A stretch of DNA of 64,000 bases from a virus, in IMG/VR virus record IMGVR_UViG_3300047157_000098, positions 1 through 64,000 of that record. One strand, given 5' to 3'. Below the pieces are notes generated by a model. It was given only the letters and a program-made list of their open reading frames with translations, was not told the DNA's origin and did not search any database. Below are positions 1 through 10,213 of this stretch, in pieces. The translations under genes and the position numbers were made by a program. Position 1 is the stretch's first letter. Every line of letters begins with the position of its first letter.

Positions 1-782
1 TCTCCAGCTGGAAATCTAACTCTATTTATTTTTCTAGTAGTAGTAAAAATTTGAACTGACTCTGCTGTAAAAGTTATAGTATCTAAATCACCAGCGATAA
101 CATTGTAGCTTGGTACATTATAATAAACTTTAAATTGAGCTATCTGCAGCGGTCTATCATAACGACCATTATCTAAATAAGTTTTCTCAACCTCAACTTC
201 GTAAAGCTCAGGGTGTTCTCTTATAGCGCTAGTTATGTTAAAGTCTGGTTCTACAGGGTAATAATAACCTGTAGCTGCTGTAAAAGTTTTTGTAAATAAC
301 AACACTCTAGAGCCTGTCTGTTTTGAACCAGTTACTGTTCTATGGTAATGATCACTAACAGTTGATCTTGAGGACACTGTTATACCTGAACCAGCAACTG
401 TAGTTACAGTAGCTTGAGTATTACTTTTTATAGGTTCTTTATCTACTAAATATATAGCTCTTGTTATAACTTCACCTTTAACAGCCGCTCCTGTAATGTT
501 TAAATTAACAACTGTGTCTGAATTAGGCATAGTATAACTATCGTTCAAATCGATATTAACACTAACAGTATTTTCAAAACTACCAGGAACACCAGTGTCA
601 GCAAACGTAATTGTTGATATAGACGATGGTATAGACCCAGCCGTGAAATCACTTGCTTTTACAGAATAGTATTGATTAGGTGTTATAGTTAACGTTAGAT
701 CAGTAGCTGAGTTGTTATCAACAGCTTGACCACCTATTTTTACTAAAGTACTTGAGTTTAATGTACAATTTGTTAACGCCAT
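1..782 (-). CDS. Virion structural protein, C-terminus cut by window edge
   Basis: Open on the minus strand from an ATG at 782 to the left window edge without a stop, so about 260 N-terminal residues are visible. They begin MALTNCTLNSSTLVKIGG and are rich in Thr, Ser, Val and Asn with short beta-type stretches, as in phage tail or fibre proteins. It lies just downstream of the 1656-residue tail protein, separated by about 17 bases that include the leader. I recognise no domain. The structural role is inferred from position and composition. Confidence 0.7.
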   Translation of the reverse strand, partial: MALTNCTLNSSTLVKIGGQAVDNNSATDLTLTITPNQYYSVKASDFTAGSIPSSISTITFADTGVPGSFENTVSVNIDLNDSYTMPNSDTVVNLNITGAAVKGEVITRAIYLVDKEPIKSNTQATVTTVAGSGITVSSRSTVSDHYHRTVTGSKQTGSRVLLFTKTFTAATGYYYPVEPDFNITSAIREHPELYEVEVEKTYLDNGRYDRPLQIAQFKVYYNVPSYNVIAGDLDTITFTAESVQIFTTTRKINRVRFPAG

Positions 783-799
783 TTATATTTTATTTATTA

Positions 800-3700
800 T
801 TAAAGACAACCTCCAGAGTTGTAGTTTTGAACAGCTGTAATAATACCATCAGAGTCAGTAGAAATCACTTTCCAGTTATTAGATATATTATTACTACTTG
901 AATTATGGTTTAAAGCAAATAAACCTCTTGTGTTATTACTCTCGTTCCATATTATAGGATAACCATAATTTCCATACTGACTATCGCTAGTGTTTATATT
1001 TGTTACAAAATTTCTAGAAACACCCGGGTTGAACTTAGATGATCCATTTATATCACTGTAAAGTTGTGTTCCAACAACATAGGAATCGGTTGATTTTTTA
1101 TAAAGCATTCCGCCTTGATAAACTATAGGTGGATATTCCGGTAAAGGATTACCTGAGTTCCAAAGCACACCAGCAGCGAACACGTACTTACAGTTAATAT
1201 TACCAAGACTTTGACTGTCGTAGGTATATGTATACGTATTACCTGTATTATTAGGTGGACCAAGCTCTACACCTTCATTAAAGAAAACCCCATCATATCC
1301 TGTATCTTGCGTGATCGTTAAGTTATATTCTTGACGAGTATCACCTGTAACACTAGCTCTTCCTAAACCTTGCACTGATATCTCTGTTGTGTCTAGATTT
1401 GAAAGTGAAGTACCTTTACCTCGTATAAAGTTAAACCACTTGTTTTCTTTCTTAACAAAATCTCCAACCTCACCTTCTTGCATGTCAGTAAATATACTAT
1501 AATTGTACCAACCATCTTTTGCAAAATTATTTACATAATTGCTGTCGTCTAAATTTAAACCAACCTTACTTTGTGTACCTTCGTAGTTGAGTGTTTTAAA
1601 GCTTTTAATTATTTCAGGAGCACCGTTAAGTAATAACCTAACAGAACAATCATAAGAAGTTCCGTAGAAAGTACCTCTACTATTATTACTGTGATGCAAC
1701 CATATCTCACCATTGTAAAAAGTATAATACTCATTGTTCAAGCTAACTCCTGTTTCTGGTATAAATGACATTCTACTAGTCCAACCTTTTATTTTTTCAC
1801 TAAATGATATAGTGTGGCTTTTTGGAAACTTACTCACTAATGTTAGGTTATACAGTTGCTTCTTATCATCGTAAGAACCAAAATGAGTGTGCGCTGCTTG
1901 TAGCTCATCTCTAAAATAATCCTCCATACCATGCATGGATATCGGTGTTATACCATCTGCAGAAAGTCTTATTACTGCACCTCTGTTTTTGTCAGTAAAA
2001 TATGCTCTAAACTCTTTAGCGACAAAAGATTCTGGGTTTAAAGATATACCATACTCTCCAGCAAATGGATCAGATGTTCCTAAAACTTTATTGCTTGATA
2101 CTAAGTTGGCACTACCATCAGCATTGTATAAAGCGTCCTTGTTGGAGTAAACTTTAAGTATTTTATCTTCACAACAAACTAAAAGATTGTTGTCTCTTGT
2201 GTGTAGTTTTTGAATAGTACCATAAGCTTGGTTAAGATCTTTTGTTATAGCTTCAGCCTGTATAAATTGATTGGTGTTGTTAACACCACTGGTTGAGTTA
2301 TATATTCCAGAGAATATTAAACCACTACCTTTTGTTTCTCTTTCGTATGGTATAGCTAACACAGTAGAAGCTCTAGGTCCTTTGTCTATAGTCGGAGCAT
2401 TAAAGTCATCTCTTATTCTATTTGACTCCACACCGTTACCAAAAGAGTAGCAGTTAAACCATTCCAATGTATGTGTGTCATTGTGTTGAGTAACAGGAAT
2501 AGCATTACTTATTTCATAATAAATATCTAAACCAACATCCTCCTTAGGTTCTGTTTCCCATATAGCTGGATTACTAGTGGTAAAAGAGTCTTCTTCAAAA
2601 TAAGGCTCTAAAAACTCCATAGTATCGCCTTGCAGGCTATTGTCATACACCCACTGCCCATCTTGTATAGGGTTGTAACCGCTAGGTCCACTACCTATGT
2701 TTGGTGTTACGGTTAATTCAAATCTTTTTCTTTTATTTGATCCATCACTAAACCTTGACTTCCATTTTCTAGGCTCGTATTGTCTTATTCTTTTTACCTC
2801 ACGTATGTTTGTTATTTCATAAATAGTAACGTCTGGATCATTTCCAAACTTAAACAATGATCCTCGTTTATTTAAATACTCAACAAAATCTTTTTCCTCG
2901 TGGTGGCAATTTACACCAACATCAAAATTCTTTTTAGGATCAGCCCATACACCGGTGAAAGATATATCCATTCTATTTCCGCCATCAGGAATTCCATTAC
3001 CACCACCTTCAGAGTTAGCATCACAACATGTTTCAGCTCCTATTTTATCAATAAACCATTTACCGCCTGATCTACCACCTATTGTAGCATCCATCCAAGT
3101 GTCTCTCCAGAAACTTCTCCCTCTTTTACCACCAGTGAGATATGGTATGTTTCTTGAAGATACTACAGTGTAATCTTGTACTAATCCAAAGCTTAATATA
3201 TTCGACTCTAAAGCCGCGTCTCTATATATTTTAACAAAAAATCGACCTTCAAATTCAGGTTTGTTTTTTGTTGTTATTTCTGCAATCTCTAATGATAACT
3301 CTTTCTTTTTTGTAGTAGATGCAGTAGAGCCACCTGTAATAACGTCAACTTCTGCACCCATTTTTTCGTGAGTTATAACATATTTGTTACCAGATAAAGA
3401 AATACTATTTATTTCATACCATTTAGACACAGAACTTACACCTCTTAATCTTAGAACAAGGTTAGACATAGACGTTGTGTCGCTCAAAGTACTGTCATCA
3501 AAATCATCTTTGTCTATATGCGTAAAGTTGAAATCTGATTGAGGATATCCAGACACTTCAAATGTGTTTCCACTAGGGTTCTCAAGCTCACCAAAAGATA
3601 CTTTTTTCTCTTTTAAAAATAACGGAGCTTCATTTTTTATCGCTATAACTTTATATCTAGCGTCTTCTTCTACAAAGACATCAGTGCTGTGTCTTTTTTT

Positions 3701-5770
3701 AAGTATTAAGAAAGTTTCATCATCAATCTTATTTCTTTCAGAAGAAGGGAAACTTAACCAAACATTACCATCTTCTGCTAGATAATATCTATCCATAGCT
3801 AGATTATAATACTCATTAGAAGTTTCTTTAACATAAAACTTAAATGTGTCAACAAAGTCGGGAGGTATACCACCTAGCGTGGCTTTTATTTGATTATATT
3901 CTGTTGAGGCTGATTTAGCTAATGTTTTTGTTGCGGTTTTATTTGTAAACACCGGTGTCTCTCTACCAAACTTATCCCTGTAAACCACACCTAATTGATA
4001 TGTTCTTTGACTCTTTATAGATTTACCTGGTTCACCAGTGTCTAACGTTAAACCTGTATTAGGTACTATGTTAAAACCAGCTAGGCTAGGTGTAAAAGGG
4101 CCTTGGTTATTAACCATCGATAAGTTCTGAGTATAGTTACCGTATATAATTCTATTAGCTGTTATTTCTTGAGCTTTAGCATTTAATGGAACGTTATCCC
4201 AAGGTCTAAGAGATTGATTTGCTGGAACAGCTGCGTATATTAATTCTGATTCAATAACTAGTTGATCAGATGTCCACTCTGGATCTGATAAGTTTTTCTT
4301 GCCTTTCTTTTTTAAAGTTTGAACCGTGTATACGTTATTGTTTGTAGACTCTTTATATAGTATATCTATCTCAATCACACCATCTGGTGTTCGTTGGTTA
4401 GCTGTGGCCCAGTCTTTATTAAACTCTTTTATTATTAAAGCTCTTAATTGGTTTTTCATACCTAAATTATAACCTTGATTTGGATTGTAATCAAAACTAT
4501 CAGGTAAAAAAGCTATTTCAGACCAAGGTGAAAACGCTGAGTACTCACCATCTTCATACTTATATCTGTAACCAAATCTTGGAAACTTAAATTCAAACAA
4601 AGGTTTTTCTTGTTCTAGTTTTGCCAACCACTGTCGGTCATCAACACCAACTTCATCTGTTATAGACAATAGAGTTGTTTGAAATAAATCACCACCATTG
4701 TACTGGACTATTTCCAACCTAACGGTATGGTCTGGTCTACCATCGTTATTGTCATCTGCAGATTCTAGTATTAAAACATCACCAGGTGTAAAGTCTGGAT
4801 CAGAATCTTCAAATTCAATTGTGACTGCAGTACCTGGAGGGAACTGTTCACCAGCATTAGAACCTGAGCTATAAATAAAAGATCTGTCTATTATACCTTC
4901 AACAACTATGTCACCACCATTTAAGTTTTGCCTCTTAGTATTAGACATGTCTAATATAGGTGCGTATTTTGGGTTTTGTTTTATGACGGTTATATCTCGT
5001 TCTCTTATATACAACCTAGGGCTATTTAATATTGTAGTAGCCACTGAACCTTGAACATAATGTTTACTGTGTTGTAATATGTCAGGAGTACCTAAAGCAG
5101 CTCTTTTTATATTTATTTTCTTAGGTTCGTTTGTTCCATCTGTCCAAAATAGTAATCCGTCTATAATATTAACGGCTGTTATTGGTTGACCAGTAAACTT
5201 TAAAACTCTTTCAGCTTTAAATGTAACGTTAGTGCCACTTGGTGGGTTTATAGTTGGTGCAGCCGATGTTGTTATAACATTACCAGATATGTTGGTAACC
5301 GTAACGTTGTCAGGGTAATAAGCTACGCCAGCTCCAGTATAGGCTTGAACAGTCATACCTATTCTAACTGTACCAGGTGAAACTACGTTTAAAGCAGTTG
5401 TGCTTATTTGACTTGAAGTAACTCTTCTACATTGATAATTATCAACAAGTATTGGTTTAACAGTGTTAGAACCAGGTATGTATTGAACAATATAATCTCT
5501 ACCTTCGCCACTTATAACACCACCTTCAATAAACCATATAATAAAATCACCTTTACCGTGAGCTATTGATCCAACACATTTTTGACCAAATTGACTGATA
5601 AAAGATTTTTGTGTATTACCTAGAACATTTTGAATAGTACCAACATGAGCTCCGTCAGAAGAAGCAACTTCTACGTTTAAAGCATCTCTGTACTCACCAT
5701 CTGGAACTAATCTCTCGTCCAGGTCTTTATTCATCTTACCCGCACGAAAGTGATGTTTTAACTCTGGCAT
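800..5770 (-). CDS. Very large tail/stabilisation structural protein
   Basis: A 1656-residue protein starting MPELKHHFRAGKMNKDLDER. An N-terminus with HxFxAGKMNKDLDERLVP, followed by a region on reading out a graph or text of the virion, is familiar from tail proteins of marine phages, sometimes annotated as stabilisation protein. It has no signal peptide or membrane segment and is rich in aromatic and Asn/Gly residues, like a beta-structured tail component. The gene is five bases downstream of the 366-residue connector-like gene and belongs to the capsid-to-tail block. The role, an extended tail hub or tail-tube component, is an inference and no catalytic motif is seen. The CC-DAN segment near residue 940 (TCCDANSEGGG) is Cys/Gly rich. 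Confidence 0.6.
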   Translation of the reverse strand: MPELKHHFRAGKMNKDLDERLVPDGEYRDALNVEVASSDGAHVGTIQNVLGNTQKSFISQFGQKCVGSIAHGKGDFIIWFIEGGVISGEGRDYIVQYIPGSNTVKPILVDNYQCRRVTSSQISTTALNVVSPGTVRIGMTVQAYTGAGVAYYPDNVTVTNISGNVITTSAAPTINPPSGTNVTFKAERVLKFTGQPITAVNIIDGLLFWTDGTNEPKKINIKRAALGTPDILQHSKHYVQGSVATTILNSPRLYIRERDITVIKQNPKYAPILDMSNTKRQNLNGGDIVVEGIIDRSFIYSSGSNAGEQFPPGTAVTIEFEDSDPDFTPGDVLILESADDNNDGRPDHTVRLEIVQYNGGDLFQTTLLSITDEVGVDDRQWLAKLEQEKPLFEFKFPRFGYRYKYEDGEYSAFSPWSEIAFLPDSFDYNPNQGYNLGMKNQLRALIIKEFNKDWATANQRTPDGVIEIDILYKESTNNNVYTVQTLKKKGKKNLSDPEWTSDQLVIESELIYAAVPANQSLRPWDNVPLNAKAQEITANRIIYGNYTQNLSMVNNQGPFTPSLAGFNIVPNTGLTLDTGEPGKSIKSQRTYQLGVVYRDKFGRETPVFTNKTATKTLAKSASTEYNQIKATLGGIPPDFVDTFKFYVKETSNEYYNLAMDRYYLAEDGNVWLSFPSSERNKIDDETFLILKKRHSTDVFVEEDARYKVIAIKNEAPLFLKEKKVSFGELENPSGNTFEVSGYPQSDFNFTHIDKDDFDDSTLSDTTSMSNLVLRLRGVSSVSKWYEINSISLSGNKYVITHEKMGAEVDVITGGSTASTTKKKELSLEIAEITTKNKPEFEGRFFVKIYRDAALESNILSFGLVQDYTVVSSRNIPYLTGGKRGRSFWRDTWMDATIGGRSGGKWFIDKIGAETCCDANSEGGGNGIPDGGNRMDISFTGVWADPKKNFDVGVNCHHEEKDFVEYLNKRGSLFKFGNDPDVTIYEITNIREVKRIRQYEPRKWKSRFSDGSNKRKRFELTVTPNIGSGPSGYNPIQDGQWVYDNSLQGDTMEFLEPYFEEDSFTTSNPAIWETEPKEDVGLDIYYEISNAIPVTQHNDTHTLEWFNCYSFGNGVESNRIRDDFNAPTIDKGPRASTVLAIPYERETKGSGLIFSGIYNSTSGVNNTNQFIQAEAITKDLNQAYGTIQKLHTRDNNLLVCCEDKILKVYSNKDALYNADGSANLVSSNKVLGTSDPFAGEYGISLNPESFVAKEFRAYFTDKNRGAVIRLSADGITPISMHGMEDYFRDELQAAHTHFGSYDDKKQLYNLTLVSKFPKSHTISFSEKIKGWTSRMSFIPETGVSLNNEYYTFYNGEIWLHHSNNSRGTFYGTSYDCSVRLLLNGAPEIIKSFKTLNYEGTQSKVGLNLDDSNYVNNFAKDGWYNYSIFTDMQEGEVGDFVKKENKWFNFIRGKGTSLSNLDTTEISVQGLGRASVTGDTRQEYNLTITQDTGYDGVFFNEGVELGPPNNTGNTYTYTYDSQSLGNINCKYVFAAGVLWNSGNPLPEYPPIVYQGGMLYKKSTDSYVVGTQLYSDINGSSKFNPGVSRNFVTNINTSDSQYGNYGYPIIWNESNNTRGLFALNHNSSSNNISNNWKVISTDSDGIITAVQNYNSGGCL

Positions 5771-5775
5771 ATATA

Positions 5776-6876
5776 TTATTTTATTTGTTTAGACTTGTTT
5801 CTTAATACTTGACGTATTTCTTCTGACTTAAAGTTTGAAAGTCTTAATTTAGCTTGTCTCATAGCCGCAAACCTTTCTTTCTTAAATCTTGCTACTATAT
5901 ACTCTGGTATATTGATTCTTGTTGCTAATATAGCGTGAGCTATATATTTATACATAGCTTCTTCAGCTAGCTTATGTATTATCATTTCATCTTCCGTACC
6001 TAAACCGTCACTAATATATCTAAGTGTAATTGTTCTACCTGACACGTCAGAACTAAAATGTATATAACCTCTAGAGTTGTCTATGAAATATACTCCGTTT
6101 ACATGAGCGTTCTCTGGGTTTAAACCATATCTTCTACCCTCAACATAAGCTTGATCTATATCAGTGTCATCTGATGAACCTATAGTTGAGCTACTTGATA
6201 GTTGTGTACTAAAAGATGTCCATGTGTCTGAATCACTTGCTGTTGTTAAGTTACCGTTTTCATCAAACATATAACTATAATCATTAGCTTGATTCACAGC
6301 TGTAGGGTTACCTGTTTTTCTAGCAGGATATATAACTCTATCTATACCACTATCATCTCTCCACGATAACTTAACATAGTTAACATAGTCGTGTGGTAAA
6401 GCCATTTTTAAACTAGGTCCTAGTTCAATTTCTTGACTCTTTTCAGATCTTAATATATCATAACTCATTTCTTGTAAACCTCTTTGAGCATGAAAAGCAA
6501 CATCGGATCTTCTTACTTTAGGTATTATTTTATCTTCACCAACATAGCTTATATTAAAATTATTTATAAGCTGTTGCATTGTTATATATTGATAGTTACC
6601 TAGATTAGGATTTATAATTGTTACAACAATAACATCATTAGCGGTAGCTCCGGAACCTAGAGTAACTGTGTTTGTTGTGTTATTAAAAGTAAAGGATGTT
6701 GTAGATGTACCATTTATAGTTACATTAAACTCTCCAGCAGACTCAGGCATTGTTGCTAGGCTGTTAAGTAATGTTTGGTTATCTGGAAAAGTTAAAACAA
6801 AAGCTGTTTGCCCAGCCGAAGCTATAAAACTTTCTGAACCGTAATATTGTTGTTGTGTTCCTTCAAATAGTGGCAT
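5776..6876 (-). CDS. Tail/connector structural protein
   Basis: A 366-residue protein. The N-terminal 110 residues are a beta-rich Thr/Asn domain (MPLFEGTQQQYYGSESF). The C-terminal half is more helical and basic (ARFKKERFAAMRQAKLRLSNF), which suits a protein sitting at the portal or tail interface. It lies between the 258-residue protein and the 1656-residue tail protein with gaps of 3 and 5 bases, so it is surely co-transcribed. Function is inferred from synteny only. Confidence 0.55.
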   Translation of the reverse strand: MPLFEGTQQQYYGSESFIASAGQTAFVLTFPDNQTLLNSLATMPESAGEFNVTINGTSTTSFTFNNTTNTVTLGSGATANDVIVVTIINPNLGNYQYITMQQLINNFNISYVGEDKIIPKVRRSDVAFHAQRGLQEMSYDILRSEKSQEIELGPSLKMALPHDYVNYVKLSWRDDSGIDRVIYPARKTGNPTAVNQANDYSYMFDENGNLTTASDSDTWTSFSTQLSSSSTIGSSDDTDIDQAYVEGRRYGLNPENAHVNGVYFIDNSRGYIHFSSDVSGRTITLRYISDGLGTEDEMIIHKLAEEAMYKYIAHAILATRINIPEYIVARFKKERFAAMRQAKLRLSNFKSEEIRQVLRNKSKQIK

Positions 6877-6879
6877 ATC

Positions 6880-7656
6880 TTATTGTTTTTCTTGTTGCGT
6901 GTTAATTTGATTTTCTTGTGAAGCCATTTGATATAAGCTAGGGTCCTTTATTAGTATTCCAGCTAATTGCAATATCTTAACAACTAATTCAGTTTCTTCT
7001 GATGCGTGAAGCTGAAAATGCTGAGTCGTATTAGCGTTGTATAACGCTTGCTCGTCTATAAGAGTATAGCCCCAACCAACTGTCTCGGGGAAATCTATAT
7101 AGTTACAATACACGTTACTTGATATAGTTGTTGGATAAACTTGGATAGCTCTTGCTTCAAACATACCTTCTAGGTCATTACTTGATTGAGCTGTACTACC
7201 TGCTCTTGGAACAAAGTTAGAAGCCCTAACATATACTGGTCTTGCTAAGTTTGGAGCTGTTAGTGGTGAGTTTTGTATGTGGTGAATATCGTTTTGATTT
7301 ATTTTTTCCATCTCAACGTAACCACCTTTATGCTTATAATATAATTCGCCCATTCTATAATGGTTTGGTAAAGTACCTTGACCAGGTTGTGATACGTGTG
7401 TTGACATAACAACATCTACCCTGTACTTTTCGAATATATCTATCTTTTCTTTTAACAAGTCAACTTGATCAGCATAGGTACTATCATTACCTGGTATTCT
7501 CATAAAAGCATTTAAGTCATAAAAATACTGCTCGAATATGTCTTGCTGAGCTTGATTTGCTAACAAGTTAAATTCAAGCGGTGTTATATAACCTCTTTGT
7601 TCTTTATTAGCTATAACTAATACTTTTTGATATACATTATCTATATTGACTGCCAT
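6880..7656 (-). CDS. Head-tail connector/ring-type structural protein
   Basis: A 258-residue protein beginning MAVNIDNVYQKVLVIANKEQ. The segment NKEQRGYITPLEFNLLANQAQ is a conserved opening in structural proteins of marine and crAss-like phages. The first 80 residues are helical (IFEQYFYDLNAFMRIPG) and the rest is mixed. Such proteins lie between capsid and tail genes and are taken as ring or adaptor proteins of the portal vertex. This role follows from family memory and gene order, not from a detectable catalytic motif. Confidence 0.55.
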   Translation of the reverse strand: MAVNIDNVYQKVLVIANKEQRGYITPLEFNLLANQAQQDIFEQYFYDLNAFMRIPGNDSTYADQVDLLKEKIDIFEKYRVDVVMSTHVSQPGQGTLPNHYRMGELYYKHKGGYVEMEKINQNDIHHIQNSPLTAPNLARPVYVRASNFVPRAGSTAQSSNDLEGMFEARAIQVYPTTISSNVYCNYIDFPETVGWGYTLIDEQALYNANTTQHFQLHASEETELVVKILQLAGILIKDPSLYQMASQENQINTQQEKQ

Positions 7657-7665
7657 AATTGTTTT

Positions 7666-7830
7666 TTATTTTTTATAAGGAAACGCTTTGTTTAAAGCTT
7701 CTTTTCTTTTTCCACAACCACAATCTTTACCGGTTGCTTCGCTAATTGTGTCTACGACTTTTTTTATACCAGTTGCTTTTGTAATTTTAGCAACAGTATC
7801 ACCAAGTCCTTTTGATTTATTGTTTTCCAT
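7666..7830 (-). CDS. Small Cys-rich phage protein (54 aa)
   Basis: Translation of the minus strand from ATG at 7830 gives 54 residues with a central DCGCGKRK motif and a Lys-rich end. It has an A/T-only leader (ATAATATAT before the start) and sits 9 bases upstream of the next structural gene. The CGCGK motif recurs in the small protein at 35118-35291. It may bind metal, but function is unknown. Confidence 0.6.
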   Translation of the reverse strand: MENNKSKGLGDTVAKITKATGIKKVVDTISEATGKDCGCGKRKEALNKAFPYKK

Positions 7831-7840
7831 ATAATATAAT

Positions 7841-7881
7841 TTGTAGTTTGCAATCGCCCCGTAGAGCGACTGCTACTACAA
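7841..7881 (-). promoter_or_regulatory. Long RNA hairpin between structural genes
   Basis: The minus-strand RNA can form a 7-bp outer stem (TTGTAGT with ACTACAA), a small internal loop, an 8-bp inner stem (GCAGTCGC with GCGATTGC) and an 8-base loop. One inner pair is G-U in the minus-strand RNA but A-C in the plus-strand RNA, so the minus transcript is the one that folds well. It lies just after the stop of the 254-residue gene and before the leader of the 54-aa gene. It has no T-tract, so it may be a processing site or attenuator and not a classic terminator. Confidence 0.55.
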
Positions 7882-7887
7882 AGTGAT

Positions 7888-8652
7888 TTATTTTAGTTTC
7901 TTTTCAATTGCTTTAAGAACTTCTAGTCCCTCATCAGTTTTCAACCAATGAGCTAAAGCATTGTAAGGATGTTCTTCAAATGGAACTGTACAAAGTTTCT
8001 TTTTGCTTGAAGTCCAAGTAAAATGTCTTTGGTCTGAAGATAAAGTTATTAAATTAGCTTCAACAGCTTTAACACCTATATTTCTTAATTGAACATCATC
8101 ATCAGAAGCTAACTGTATAAACGCTTGAGGTTGTTTCTTAGCATACAACAGTACGTCTCTTTTTATCTCCTTAGAAGACATATTAGACACTGAACTACCT
8201 TGTTCAACTCTCAATATAGCTTCAGCTTCATCAACACTTAGAGACATTGCTAGTTTAACGGCTTCGAATTCTAATTCAATCCAATCTGTTTCGTTTTCAG
8301 CTATCACCTCTGGTTCAAACTCTGTGTATAAAGTGTTTAACCTTGGGTGGTATAATGAAAGAAACATTTGTAGGTTTCTTTGTGAACTTGGAACTGTTAA
8401 CTTTCCATCTCTCATAACTATGTGTCCTAATGTACAAGGACCTTTTTGTTCGTCCACAAAAGGAGAAGGTTGGTTTGTTGCGTATCTTAATTCACGCTGA
8501 TAACCTTTCTCAGGGTCGAACCACATCAATGGTTTTCTTCTTGTGTGTTTTGACGGTATTACAAGTACTACCGGTGTATTTTGACCTTTTAATAAATAAG
8601 TCCTGTCTTTTACAACCCAATCTTTAGGTTGTGTTATTGTTTGTTTTTCCAT
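7888..8652 (-). CDS. Conserved phage protein downstream of the capsid gene
   Basis: A 254-residue soluble protein starting MEKQTITQPKDWVVKDRTYL. The first third is basic with a WFDPEKGYQRELRY stretch; the rest is helical and acidic, ending in a basic tail. It stands between the terminator after the capsid gene and the connector genes, with its own ATAATATAATAT-type leader. I recognise no enzymatic motif. A virion or head-completion role is a guess from position. Confidence 0.5.
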   Translation of the reverse strand: MEKQTITQPKDWVVKDRTYLLKGQNTPVVLVIPSKHTRRKPLMWFDPEKGYQRELRYATNQPSPFVDEQKGPCTLGHIVMRDGKLTVPSSQRNLQMFLSLYHPRLNTLYTEFEPEVIAENETDWIELEFEAVKLAMSLSVDEAEAILRVEQGSSVSNMSSKEIKRDVLLYAKKQPQAFIQLASDDDVQLRNIGVKAVEANLITLSSDQRHFTWTSSKKKLCTVPFEEHPYNALAHWLKTDEGLEVLKAIEKKLK

Positions 8653-8677
8653 AATATAATATAATAAAAGTTTGTAA

Positions 8678-8708
8678 ATAAAAATAAAGGGTCGGGTGCC
8701 GAAGCACC
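8678..8708 (-). terminator. Rho-independent terminator after the major capsid gene
   Basis: On the minus strand GGGTGC-TTCG-GCACCC forms a 6-bp stem closed by a stable UUCG tetraloop (8693-8708), followed about five bases on by a T-rich run (TTTATTTTTATTTAC). It lies 25 bases beyond the stop of the capsid gene. Partial termination here would give more capsid transcript than downstream tail transcript. Confidence 0.8.
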
Positions 8709-8732
8709 CAACTCTTTAAAGTAATAATGAAA

Positions 8733-10193
8733 TTATTTTTTCAATAATACGAAGTTATTCGCACCTTGAACACATAAACATCTTTCTGATAAGAAGTTTA
8801 CTACCATTTCATCAGCATCAGAAGTATAGTTTCCACCTACAGATCCAGTGATCCAAGATTTCATTTTTCTATCATCAGCTTCAGATTTTCTGTATCTAAC
8901 ATGCAAGAATGGTCTTGAGATATTCTTACCTAACGACTGATCGTATACAGTAGAAGTACCAGCAGGAACAATAAGTCCTTCGATATCTCCAACTAATCCT
9001 CTCGTTGTAGCGTCGTTTAAGTATTTCCAGTCAGATTTGTAGAAGTCATAAGAACCTCGTCTAAATCCAGTGAAACCTAAATTAAGAGCCATTTCCTCTT
9101 CGTTGTTGAATACACCATAAGATGATCCATTCATTCCTGAAGAAGAGTTAGCAGTAGATAACATGTTATCAATTTCTAAAGCAGTAGCTCTATCTAAGAA
9201 CATCATGTTCTCTTCAATAGCACCTTGCTTATCAAGTTCTTGTAAGATAGTATCAAACTCAGTTAAACCAGCTTGTGCATAAGGAGCAGATCCAGATACA
9301 GAATCGAAATCAGTACCAGTCCATACAAGACCTCTTGAATTAATAGCAGCAAATAAACCTTCAGTACCTGCAACATTGAATGCGTTAGAACCCATTGACT
9401 GAGCAGCTAATTCACCTTCAACCATTGCCATTTCCATTTGATCTTCAAATCTTAAACGAGCTTCGTGCTCAGATTTTAAGTACCATAAGAAACCAGAAGC
9501 TCCATTTTCAGAAGTAACTTCAACCCAACCGATTTGAGCAGTGTCAGAACCATTAACTTGGTATCTGTCTCTCATGATGATTGGTCTGTTGCTAAACTGA
9601 GTGAAAGAAGCATCTAAAGAACCAGTGATCTCCCTTGAACCTTTTCTATATTCAGTACCGTAAACGAATAACTTAATATCGTCTCCGTTAGCGAATGCAC
9701 CACCAGTTCCTAAATTAGCTTGCGTGTAAGGCTGAGCAGTAACTTGAATACCGTTAGCGTTCACAGCAATAATTAAACACTTAAGTACCGACGTTGATGC
9801 AGCGTTAGAAACGATGATAGTATCATGTAACTGAACGTTGTGTCCTGCTGGTAATTTAATAGTGTTAGATGCAGCTGTTTGAACTTCAACAGTGTTAGCT
9901 CCGCTTTCTGCAGCATCATATGCTACGTGTAATCTTCCTTGTTCAGACCAGATTACTTGGTCAGATTGTAATGGCATTTCAGCGCCAACCATTTTTAAGA
10001 AACCAGAGATAGTTCTATTTCCGTATCTTTCAACTTCTTTCTCATAGATTTCAGGTAAAAATTGTTCTGCGAACGAGCCACCACCAGTGCTATCATTGAA
10101 TGATAGGTAGTTGTCTCCCCAAAGGGATTGCGTAGGTGCCGGAGTTACGTGATTTAGTTCCGCCCCTTGCGCAGGATTAATAAATTGTCCCAT
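8733..10193 (-). CDS. Major capsid protein
   Basis: A 486-residue protein starting MGQFINPAQGAELNHVTPAP. The evidence is its place directly after the scaffold-like gene and portal, its size, the segment EKEVERYGNRTISGFLKMVGAE, which resembles capsid proteins of marine Bacteroidota phages, and its expression signals. These are an almost pure A run before the start codon and a strong terminator after the stop. The gene also avoids rare-looking codons more than its neighbours. The fold (probably HK97 type) is inferred; I see no motif that proves it. The middle contains a Gly/Ser/Asn-rich segment around residue 330-350. Confidence 0.8.
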   Translation of the reverse strand: MGQFINPAQGAELNHVTPAPTQSLWGDNYLSFNDSTGGGSFAEQFLPEIYEKEVERYGNRTISGFLKMVGAEMPLQSDQVIWSEQGRLHVAYDAAESGANTVEVQTAASNTIKLPAGHNVQLHDTIIVSNAASTSVLKCLIIAVNANGIQVTAQPYTQANLGTGGAFANGDDIKLFVYGTEYRKGSREITGSLDASFTQFSNRPIIMRDRYQVNGSDTAQIGWVEVTSENGASGFLWYLKSEHEARLRFEDQMEMAMVEGELAAQSMGSNAFNVAGTEGLFAAINSRGLVWTGTDFDSVSGSAPYAQAGLTEFDTILQELDKQGAIEENMMFLDRATALEIDNMLSTANSSSGMNGSSYGVFNNEEEMALNLGFTGFRRGSYDFYKSDWKYLNDATTRGLVGDIEGLIVPAGTSTVYDQSLGKNISRPFLHVRYRKSEADDRKMKSWITGSVGGNYTSDADEMVVNFLSERCLCVQGANNFVLLKK

Positions 10194-10213
10194 TTTTTTT
10201 AATTTTTAATTAA
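10194..10213 (-). promoter_or_regulatory. A-rich translation leader of the capsid gene
   Basis: On the minus strand the 20 bases before the capsid ATG are nearly all A and T, with a run of eight A adjoining the start codon. No Shine-Dalgarno sequence is present. A-rich leaders drive strong translation in Bacteroidota, so this supports that host group and high capsid expression. Confidence 0.45.
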
